Positions 38,901 through 50,900 of a stretch of 64,000 bases of DNA are shown piece by piece. The number at the start of each line of letters is the position of its first letter. The first letter of the stretch is position 1. The position numbers were made by a program, and so were the translations under genes. The DNA comes from Choristoneura fumiferana. Lineage: Eukaryota > Arthropoda > Insecta > Lepidoptera > Tortricidae. The stretch lies in NCBI RefSeq assembly GCF_025370935.1, contig NC_133482.1, forward strand, positions 13,838,847 to 13,902,846, in the 5' to 3' direction. Under the pieces are notes generated by a model. That model ran no database searches. It saw only the letters and a program-made list of their open reading frames with translations, and had not been told where the DNA came from.

Positions 38901-41900
38901 GAAGGAACCCTTAACCTCATTTTTTTCAAATAAGAAAACGGCACCCAAAAATTATAACAATAATTATTTAATAAGGAAGTCGGAAATTTCATTAGAAACA
39001 GTTTTAAAAGTTGAACTCAAAAATGCAATATCATGCTCGTGCTAAACATATCGTCATCGAAACTGGCGCGCTTCGCCCGTTTCGATACCGAAGTGGATGT
39101 GCAGAAGAAGCGGAATGAGTATAGTGAGAAAACAAAACAAAAGACAAAAGCTTTCTAATACTTAAAACTAAATGATAGAGTAGTTGTTCGATTGCTAAAA
39201 AATAAACACAGGGTTGCTATTAATACTTATTGGCGCAGCCGGTAGGATCGTTTCGTAAGCTGTATAATAATTACACAAAATATACACAAAAGCGTTCCTG
39301 TGGAACAAAATTAAGGATAATAATTCTATGTCATTCATATGGTTTTGAACTTTGCTATTTTCACTCTTAAAGTCTCCATACATGGTACGGTACCTAATCA
39401 CGAAATAATAATAACATTCCATGTTTTTTTAAAGGCATACATCCCTTTTTGACCATTAAGCGCGTGTAAAAGAGATGGATGCTTTATATCCGTAACCGCT
39501 TAGTACCTGTAGCGTACTGGAAGCAGAGCTTGAAAACAATCCCAAAAATACAAGGTATGGTACCGCTTTCGTGCCGGTATTTTCGGTTAGCTTTTAGCTG
39601 TCTATCTTAAAATACTAGTACGTAAAATAACGGTACTAAAACGGTATATACCGGTAATATTGGTACCAGTTTCAAGCTCTATCTGGTCCTGGTGGTCCTA
39701 TTTACCTGTGAGCGGGATAGAGGCAGCGAACCGTTCCCGCGCGGCGCTCAGCTGCGCTGTGGACGCGAGGCTCGCGTGGCGGCTCACTGCGCATGCGTAA
39801 CGTGCGCGTGAGATGGATGCGGTATGAGCGTGCAGTTCAAGTTATAGGTGACTCAGCGTTGGTTTGGTTTAGAGTCGGTTTTTCTATTTTTGTTTTTGGG
39901 GAATATCATGTTCAGGTAGGTTTTGTTTTCGCGTAGTGATTTACGTGGGGAAATTTTAAAACCAGAGGAAAAATATTTTTTGAGATTCTTAGGTTTTTTT
40001 TACTGTAATGCCTTATGAGCTCGTTTAGTCATCAACAAATAAACAATTCATAAATTACTAAATGGTTAAAAAGATTTATTCTCAATGTCATTCTCACTAT
40101 CGCGGTCATTACTAATTTTATGATTTAAATTCGGGTTATATCGAGCTTCTCTAAAATCAAAGTATGCGGAACAAAACCCTACTTTAAATCATAAGACTCA
40201 TTCTCTCTTCGCACTGAACAAAAAGTGCATTTAAAAAAAAGGAAGAGGTTATCAGTTCATCAATCTCTGTTTTTTTTAAATTCAAATATGAGGTAGTGTC
40301 AGAGTCGGTCAGTTCTTTAAACACGCACACTTTTATTTTCCTACGCTTTTAATGCTTTAAAAAACAGAATTAATCTCTTTTAGGTACTTACTAAATGAAA
40401 ATGAATTTATTAGTATGATTTTAACCGTGCTTTAGTATCATATCCGTTAGTCCATCTCACACACACATGCTAGAATACTATGCACACAGCGTTACATAAC
40501 AAAACATGTATATTAAACATAGATAATGTAGATTATGTATGATTGCTCTATACTATGGCAATGCAAATCATAATATAAGCGTTAAAACAATTGCACGGTC
40601 GACACGGTCGTGTGTGCCATTTAATGTTCAGCCAAAGAAATGTCTATTCATAACAAAAAAATTAAGCGACACTCCTGGACTACCTTTACGTTAAAAATGT
40701 CATTATTTCAATATATAATACCAATTTATTACATTAAAATTTACATGAAAATAAAACCCGGGGGAGATTTTAAAATCTAGCATAAATTATAATTTATAAT
40801 CAAACTATGTTAAACGACAGTAGCATTTAGAATATCTTTCTTAATAGACCAGGAGTTGGTACCAAAAAAAAAGGCATTTATTTGACAAATTTGGCTTACC
40901 GTTGGAATGCCTATGATGTTCCTGGTNNNNNNNNNNNNNNNNNNNNNNNNNNNNNNNNNNNNNNNNNCGAACTAAAGCGTGAGCTAGCTAGGCTAACTAA
41001 CCAGCCTGGACATAAACGATCTACCCTAAACTAGTTGAGTTGAGTTAACCTATGATATCATCCGAGTCGTTGCTACGGGTACCCGTCCCTTGGGTTTCTC
41101 CACCTCCTAAAACTAACCGTAATACCAACTAAAAAATTGGCTCGGATATTTTTTTAAATTTTAGGGAGGGATAAACTACTCAGGACTCTTACAGATATGA
41201 TTTTGAGTTGCGATAGCTCCAAATAGAAAATAAAGAGTTTAAATACAATGGGGATAATACGGAAGATACTGAATGCTTTAGTAACCTATATTATTTTATT
41301 AAAAAATCCATGCTCATTTCATTATAAAAGTTAAAAAACCACAGCAATTTAGGTGCACTTACAAAAACGATACAAAATAATGGCTGACTTGCAGTAGCCA
41401 CTTCTATTTAAAAAAAAACTGCATTAACGAATCACAGATAATAAAATAACGCACTCAGTAGCACGAACCTACCATGATATGTGCCGACAGAATACTCCAA
41501 AATTCGGTTTTCTCTTCTACACCGATACATAACCTAAACTTACATACTTGGAAATGTCACGAACGTTTTAATTCGATAAATATTGAGTACACGCGTATCT
41601 AATTATTATAACATTAAATACTACAGCTAATTATGAATGACTATGTATGGATAAATAGTAAACATGTTATTGAGCGTTTATTATGTAACTTGAATACACC
41701 ATATACGATAAACATCGAATCTGAAGCATGCATTGCTATAGCTGTTTAACTACAAATCTAATTAACAAATGACTTATTGACAACGTAAAAATCTATTCAA
41801 GCTACACAACAAAAGCCGTCTACAAGCTAATAAAATCATGCAGCTCGATAGCGTATTTATATACTGACTGCAAAGTAACCCACGGTTAAAGTAAATAATT

Positions 41901-44900
41901 ATTCATTTTATAATACTAGAAATCGACACGTTCCGACCTTAAAACGACATCTTTCGAAGCCTCATTGAAAAGCCGCTGGCAACCCTGAACGGGCGTTCAA
42001 AGATGGCCGCCGTTAGAATTTTTAAAAGTACCGTCAAAGTAGCGTGGCTAGCGTTTGGCGGTAGAATGCGGCCAAAGGAAGGTAGCTAGAGACTGGATGA
42101 TACCGAATTTGGTTCGGAGCCAATTCTAGGTTTCCGGGGGCGCGAGTGGCGCCCGCACGTCGCCACGGGAAAGTCTTCACGTGCGTCTGCCACTGCGTCG
42201 ACAGTTGGAAGAACTTCACGCCGTTCCATTCCGTGCCGTCGATGTACACTGCAATCAAACAGGAATTATAACAATAGCGTCTTACGAGTACGTTTTACAT
42301 GTCACCAACATCATCTATATAAACTTGAACTAATTTGCTGATGTCTAAAGGGCGGACGATGGATGCAATATGGTGACGAAAGCATAAGATGGATAAGACT
42401 TTTATTAAACTTCAATTAATATTTTTGTGTAAAAATGTATAGAAATTTGAGATGGTGATAATCTTCCTAATAATGGTGAAGTAACACTTTATAAATACGT
42501 ACCACTTACATCTGTAGATGTAAAGAAGTAATTTTCCCCTACATAAGTGGATAGTGAACTATAAAAGGAATGCACTGAAAATATGTAATATAGAAAAAAT
42601 ACGATTATTTACTACAACAATAAAATTATCCAACTATTTTTCAACTATGTTCTCTTTTTTAAACCAATATTACGTATATTGTTCGACATGATTTTGACGT
42701 AAATTGCATCCGTCGTCCGCCCACTGCTGATGTCGTTCGGAACTCGAAATTAAAGATCGGTTTTCTTTTGCTTTCTCATTTGAATCTTCACGAAAACGAA
42801 GAAAACCGACATTAACATTCTGGTTGTAGTGTACCTATGCCTATTTGTAAACAAAGTCCCCGAATTAAGTCACATTCCATATATCATTTACTAGCCTGTT
42901 ACCCGCGACTCCGTCTGCGTAGAATTCGTTTATTACTATTCCGCGGGAACTATGCAATTTTCCGGGATAAAGACTATCCTATGTCCTTGCCCGGGACTCT
43001 AAAACTATCTGTACACCGAATTTCATCTAAATCGCGGTTCAACGTAAGCGTCAGAACCCCTGGGCCAATGGAGATATTTGATGTTTAGAAAATGATGTTC
43101 ACTTGGGTGTTCTCGTTTCTCCTCACTATTTCATCTTTCAATTCATCTAAAACCTCACTTAATACGAATTTAATTACTGAATTTGGGAATTGAATGCGCT
43201 GTTGGTCGTCCATCTCGGGCTAACTAAAGAACTTAGCTTACTAAACACTTACTTAAAATAGAGTTAAAATTTAGTTAACTACTTGATAACCAGCCTTAAC
43301 GGTTAACGCGACCGCAGCCGCGGGTAGAGGCTACTGTTACACAAAAAGTGGGTACCCTTGAGCGGCACGCTGTGGTTGGACTTGGCGGAGCAGATGAGCC
43401 TCGCAACGCCGTCCACTGTCTGCGTGCGACCCGGCTCCGCCTCGCCGGTCTTCTCCTTTTTCTTCCCCAGTCGCATTACTGGAAAGAACGATAAATTCAT
43501 TATAAAAAAAAAAACATTCAAGTGCGAGTCGGACTCGGGTTCCGTACTTTGTACGTATCTACGAATATCCATTGTTAGCAGAGGCTCCTAAGCAAAGTGT
43601 GCGCAGTGTGGGTTCATTTTAAGATTGCTACAGATATAATCTATCTATGTCCGTAACAATCACATAGAGTAGACGGACAGACATAAAAAAATACAAATGT
43701 ATAGTTTTAGTATAAGACTGTACTGTAGTAATTGACAAATTTTACAGTTCTAGGTCAACAAGAAGTACCCTAAATAAAATTTGCGGCATAAACAGCCATA
43801 TCTTTTTTTGCGTCAACTCAGAAATTAGATTTTTTTATAGCTTCAAGGGACTGTAAACCTGAGTATATGGTTTTAATTTCAACGATACCTCCACACATTC
43901 CCGGAATAAAAAGGACCTTGATAGACAGACCAGATGGACAACAAAGCGATCCTATAAGGCGTCCGTTTTATTCTTTTGAAGTACGGAGCTCTGATAAAAA
44001 TTCTTGAGACTTGAGGCATCGCGACGCACGTTTGGGAACCCGTGATCTATATAGCTATATTATTTTATGCACATAACTCACTCTTCTGTTTCTTCTCCTT
44101 GGTAAGGTAGGTGATGCAGAGGTGGGCGTTTTGCCTTGTCACGTGGAGCGCCCGGAAGGAGGCTTTCACCGTCACCTTGCCGTCGGCACCCTCCGCCTGC
44201 CGTCCGGGAACCTTCGAAATACATGACGCGACTGTCATAACAAATTCTATGACGGGAACAAATATAAAATGAGCAACAAACAATGTTTTATTATGCACAG
44301 ATGACCATAAACTAAATAAGTACGAAATGTTTATTAAATACACACATCAAAAAATCTTGGGATACTCATTACTCCTAGACAAATTTCATATTTTGCCTAA
44401 TATGCCTGCAGCCGAAATGGCGAAATGGTGAAATGTTCATTAGGGATAATGAATATAGGGCGTGGCGGGCGGCGACGGCCGCGCCGGGGGGACCCGCCCC
44501 CCTCCAGCTGCGAGTGGCGCGGGACTCACCAGCCAGTAGTCCAGCTGCAGCTCTAGCGGCTCGCGCGCCAGCAGCGGCGGCGGCTGCAGGTCGTGCGGCG
44601 CGGGCGTGGCGGGCGGCGACGGCGCGCCGGGGGGACCCGCCCCCCTCCAGCTGCGGGTGGCGCGGGACTCACCAGCCAGTAGTCCAGCTGCAGCTCTAGC
44701 GGCTCGCGCGCCAGCAGCGGCGGCGGCTGCAGATCGTGCGGCGCGGGCGTGGCGGGCGGCGACGGCCGCGCCGGTGGGGACCCGCCCTCTCCAGCTCCAG
44801 AGAAGACACGCCGCCCTCGCTGCACCCACGCGGACCTCCTGGGGTAGGGAAACCACTTCGTACTGTCACTAGCCCCAATATCTGACACAGCAAAGCGCGC

Positions 44901-47900
44901 ATAAATGATGACGTGTCAGATATTTTTTGATTAATGCAGGTGGCTTTACTTGGCAGATATCATCTCTTAGGATAAGATAGGTGCAGTAAGAGATTTTCGG
45001 AATTTCCCTCAGGAAGAGAAGCGAGATGTCCATTTATTTTTACTCTGAGCGAAGTCGCGGGCTAAAGCTAGTATTAGTATCGGCTCAGGCTCACTAACCA
45101 CGATGAACGGCACAAAGGTCTGGCTGGCGTTATTTTTAACTAACCGACTACTCGTAGCTGCTGCTGTTACAGACTTGGTAGATATCATCCCTTAGGATAA
45201 TAGAGGTGCAATACGAAGGGATCATTGTCATTTCCGCGGAAACAGAACAGGAGTTGACTATAAATTTTATCTCTGCGTGAGTCCGGGCTAAAGCTAGTAT
45301 TAGTGTCGGCCCACTAACCGCAACGAACGGCACGAAGGTCTGGCTGGCGTCCTCGTCGCCAGATCTCTCGCGGTACGCCACCATCGCCTCGCCGATCGGG
45401 ACGTTGTTCACGGGACCGATACTGTTCAGGTACCTGCCGACATAACAGCGTATTAGTTAGTTTAGTATCCATCATACAGCCGTTTTGACATTTGTCATTT
45501 GACAATAAATAATAAAGTTCCATATTAATAGATATGAAATAAAATTTCACTTAATACCACTTTAAGTTATAATTTGAGTGTAATTTGTAAGCCATACGAT
45601 AAATAAATAAATATTGACACTTCGGGTGCTGTCGTATTCAGATTAAATCCGACCTTTCCCGATGGAAATACATTACTCACTATGTCTGTTGGTCCTCTTT
45701 TTCGCTGCGAAGGCATATTTAAACTACCTAAATCTGCGGTCTCAACCCCTCAGTTGCTGTGCACTATACCTGGCTATTCTCGAGGACATCTCGGCCTGGT
45801 CAGGCGCGCTGTTGTCGGCGGCCCGCTCGCAGCACGCGGCCCACGCCTCGCCGAACAGCGCCGCGTAGCCCGGGTCAGCCGCCGCCAGGTGCCGGGCCAC
45901 CGTCATGCCGCCTGACAGATCAAAGCATGCCAATGGAGTTTCCAACTAAACACTCCCAACCACGGAACGGGTCATTATTCCAGCGTTTCGACCACAGATA
46001 TAGATTACACTAGATTACGCAAAGCAAATGCATCTACTTCGCGTGTCCGAACCCCAACCAAACGACGGGGTTGGCTCCATACAAAGACTGACCGCTAACT
46101 GACTAATCATGACTAGTGACTGACTCGAGCCCCACGGCGCAGGCGGGCGGCGCATTTGAATTTAAAATGAATCTTATGTGAAAGCTTATAATGCTTATAT
46201 GAAACTGAGCCGTCTATCGAAGTGAACTAAAAAAAAACAGGGTGTATAATGAAATGAATGGCACCCGGGCCTCATGGTGGCCCGTTGTTGTGTAATGATC
46301 TTGACATTTGGAGACCTTATACATCTCCATTTCTTTATTTTAATAATTATTATTAGTTTTTGACCTTGGAGGCTTTTACACCTCTGAAGATTGTATAATT
46401 TAATTAATTTAATTAGTTTACTTTGACATTTAGAGACTATATACATCTCTGAATTATTTAGATTAGGAATTTTATTATTAACATAGGGACTTTATACATC
46501 CCCTTGCTGTATAATAATTTTATTATTAACTCAGGGACTTTATACATCCCCTTGTTATGTTTAAGGCTGTATATTGTTAAGCTTATGGATTTTAAACTTT
46601 TATATTTTTAGTTTAAATTCTAGTCACAGGCTCGCGACGTCGAAGTTCCCAAGACGATCCATAGAGCTTATGGAACGGAAGCAATACCATGCCCTCGGTA
46701 CCGCTCTGCTTTCAGAGCATGACATGAGTGCGTGTGAGCTAACTTTGGGGGCGGCAGACGTGAACTTGCCTTCGAAATCCAAAAGCTTAATGGTTACTTG
46801 ACCTGAAATGTATATTTCAGAACTAAATTATTGTTATTATTATTTTAAAATTTATGACGGTGGAAGCATTCTACACTTCCACTGAACGTAGATATAGTTT
46901 AGATATAGTTAGTGTTTAGTATTGTAACTAAGGGACCCCATACATCCCTGTATTTCTTTTATTATTATTTTTGTATTTTTTTTTCTTTAATTGTATAATA
47001 TAGTTTTTAAGTATTTTATTTGTAATTATATTTTTATGAAAAAATGACTTTCTGCCAAGTTTCTTGCGGCGCATTCTTCTTGGCAATGATGGTCTTTCCG
47101 ACAGCGCTGGTAGTTTAAAAAAATGACGTGTAAAAGTGCCCATTGCAACCTATTTACTGAATAAATCATTTGAATTTTTTGAATTTGAATTTGATCAGAG
47201 CCCGGAATTTTCACGGCATTTTTGATCTGTCATAGTGACTTCTCACGTATTGACTCTACCAAAATGATACCGAAAATGATATTATCGTGAAATAATAATC
47301 GTAATATCTTTTATAAGGACACTTATTAGCACCACAACAGACTTTGAACATGAAATTGATTTATTAAATTAGAAATTGTTAACTAATCATTGTTTTTCAT
47401 TGCATAATGCATATTTATGTCTATTTCACATTTTAGAAGTCAATTGGAAGAGTTCGCTCTTCAACGATAAAACCGTCTAATGTTGACATCTACATTTGAT
47501 CTTTTTTACATGTTGTGTATCGATATATCGATATTGAATATCGGAAATCGATAAGTGAGAAGTCTCTATGACAGATCAGAGATACCGCGAAAATCCCGGG
47601 CTCTGGTAATGATGATGGTTGTGTTGTGTTAAGTGGAGGGTTGGGTTCCTCACCGACGGCACCAAGTAGAACGCAGCGGCGGCGCGTCGTGCGGGCGGCG
47701 CGCGGCCAGCTCGGCGTGCGCGCGCAGCGCGCCGCCGCCGCCGCGTCCCCGCCGCACACCACCACGCGCATGCAGCCGCGCCGCCCGCTCCTGGACAACA
47801 ACTGGCTTAGCCTACGTACGCACTATGCGGCTAACCGCGCGGTTTTAGGCTGCGTCTCCATCATTTGCTAGGATGTGTTGCGAGGAATGAATGCTGCGCT

Positions 47901-50900
47901 AGGATGGGTAAATGAAACATTTCTATTGATTCATGAAAACCACATTTCTCGCACATTTCTTGTGGAAACGCAGCCTTAGCGCGCCGTGTCTTTTATAATA
48001 CAGCTATAAATACTTCGAAGAAGGACGGCGCGCCAAAATCGCGCGGCTAACCTTTAACGCCCTTTGGTGGCGTAGAAGGCTTTCAGAAGGCAGTGGCAGA
48101 ACGCTCAGAGAAAAAAAAGAAAAGGAGGCGCTTCGGAAAAACCGATCAAGTTCGAGTTGAGCTCGCAATTGCAGGTTCGGGTTACGAACCAACAAATATA
48201 GCAAATTCAGCAGTTATCCTACCGCATTCTGTTAGTGTCTTCTATAGTCCAAAGAATAGAGCCGATAATCTAGGCGCGGTACCAGGGACGCATGAGGCAT
48301 CAGGCTACTCACTGCTTGCCGGCGCGCGAGTACAGCGCTTGCAGCAGCGGGCGCGCGTCGGCGCGTGCGGCGAAGGCGCAACCACGGCGGGCACGCCGAG
48401 CGCGTGCAGCGCGGGCGCCGCTCCCGCCGTCGCCAGCGCCACGCACTCGGGCAGCGGCCCGTCCTCGCCCAGCAGCCGGCTGATCTGCTCGACCATCGTG
48501 CGACGAGGCTGAAAACGTTCCCGCCTTACGTTAAACCATGCGTCTTCATGGGAGCCAGATCGTTACAGATACCTAAATTTTAGGCATAGTTAGTATCACT
48601 TCATCTAAGCAGCTGGTCTAAGTAGCAAGGTGGTCTAAAAAGCAACTAGTCCTAACATGTTCGCGTCGGAAACTTGTAAAAATATAGGTCAGGTTAGGTT
48701 AGTTGCGTCAAGGTGCGAAGCGCCTCAGCTACGCGGAATAGGAGCTTGACGCAGCGGAGCTCCGTCGATATTTATTCATAGAATTAATGATGAACGGAGA
48801 CCGACTTGACATTCGGGGAACTTTTAGACCACTTGCTACTTGGACCAGTTGCTTCTTACAAGGAAAGGTATCCTATTGTCCGGCTCCAATTATCATATAT
48901 ATTAGAGAGTAGTCTAAAATAACGGACACGTATTTTTCTTTTCACGTCCCGAGCTGCCCAAACTCAACTTCGAAGAAATTGTTCTCCAAAGTACCTACTA
49001 AAAGTGACCAAACCTTCTAACTTCTGTAGAGAGATTAACCACTTCTTCTGTCACACGGTGTAAGATGGGGTAGAACTAGATGGTGAATGCGATCGCGAAT
49101 GTCAGTGCGTTAGATAATACGGCCTCAAGTCATACAAAGCATGATACAGCGTTTTACCAACGGACTTCCAGGCGGGGGGAGCGTCTTCACCCTTATGTAG
49201 TTAGTGTTCCATTGGCCCACACGCACTAAGCGGTTTGCTTCATCTTTAATAATGCGAACTACTAAGGAATGGAATTCGCTCCCGTCGTCTGTATTTCCGG
49301 ATAAATACAATCTAGGGCTACTGAACCAGTGAGATACACCTTAGGCCACATTTGCACTTAAGATCAGGTGACCTATTTCATGATTTATTTCACAGTCAGT
49401 TTTATGTTAAAAAAAATACGGCCCGCCAAATATTAGTCTATACATTTTTAAACAGTATTCTATCAATTGTAATTAATTTCTAAAGTCGCACTTTCAAGTT
49501 GACAGACTCGTATTATCAACATTATTCTGTTGTGACATACAAACAACAATCAACTTTAGCGTTGTAGACCACATATTTGACAAATGGCATACCTCGAGGG
49601 TAGTAGGGCTCTGGACAGGCAATTCGTGCGCGGACAGTGGCCGCTCGGCCGCGGACAGAGAGTTCTTCTTACGCGCCGCGCCGCCCGGCGTCAGGTTACC
49701 GCCGCTCGTCGCGCTCCGGAACAACCGGGAACGCTTGTCCTCCTGCAAGGAGGCAAAAGGCACGCGTCATCATCTCACGCATATATACGTCCAGTAGGAC
49801 GCGTCTTAAATATACGGAAAACACAGGCCACTCCGAATAAGAATAGGTACTTGGACTGCAATTCCCACGCGGGACCGGAAAATTGCTTTGTAGGTGTATG
49901 GTGCATGTATGTTCGTTTCTCTTCCACGCTAAAACAGACGAACAGTTTGCGCTGAAATTTGGCATGTAGACAGCTAGATCTCTGGAACAGCACATAGGCT
50001 GCTTTTTATACCGATATTCTCACGAGATCGGGATCGGGATGTAGGCGTACACATGCGAAATTCAAATACTTGCATATTTTACGAGGTATTCTTCGATGCG
50101 TTTCTCTTTATCTTTCATACCTAATACGCTAATGCTAATTATAAACTGCTAAGGAATGGGATTCGCTCCCATCGTCTGTATTTCCGGATAGATGCAATCT
50201 AGCGCTCTTCAAGGCTAGGTTAAAAAGGCTGTTACTGTAAGATACACCTTTGGTCTCATCTGCACTTTTGATCAGGTAAGATAGGTGTAAGTCATAGGTT
50301 CACGCGAAAAAAAAGCTATGTATGTCGATGACACATCGCTGTATTACAGCCATTATATGACGGCACCGCTACCCGAAGAACCCATTGCAGAGCTTTGCTG
50401 AATCAATCCGTCCTACCTTGACATCGTTCGGCGGCGAGCTCGACACCGAAGCACCGGACACCGGCGCGTCGGCGGTGATGTCGCCGTCGCTGTTGCCTTC
50501 GCTGCCGCGCTCGTCGCCCGCTGAACTACGCACCGCTTCCGATTCTACACGACACGATGTTTATTTATGATTAGATTTTGATATTCAATGCAGCAGCGTA
50601 CATACGTTGGAAGTACGACAGTCGAGGGCATACATATCTACACAGTCATAGCGTCAATTGTATGTATATGTACATCGACATTATGGTTAGTGGCATACAG
50701 TTGTGCATATATTGTAACATACATATATTTATGACCTGGCTGCACATCAGAGTAGGTAGTAGAAAGATACCATAAAACAATAATTTCAATACGCGTCTCT
50801 AATAAGAAAAACACTACTTTGAAAATAAGATTATTCTCAATTAGATAACTGCCATATTGGAATTTAGATGCTTTGAAACAAATCAATTTAGTCGATTAAG

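Larger units (their letters stand above)
28685..40926. repeat. 12-kb duplicated block, copy 1 (better quality)
   Basis: Near-identical over its length to 40968-53009. Starts CGAACTAAAGCGTGAGCTAG, contains PACS exons 6-16, and ends inside PACS exon 5 at the N gap. Frames of all contained exons are intact. Confidence 0.97.

Noticed and set aside
44433..44888. Several Pro/Ala-rich ORFs on both strands
   Set aside because: They are frame shadows of the 143-bp repeat spanning PACS exon 13.
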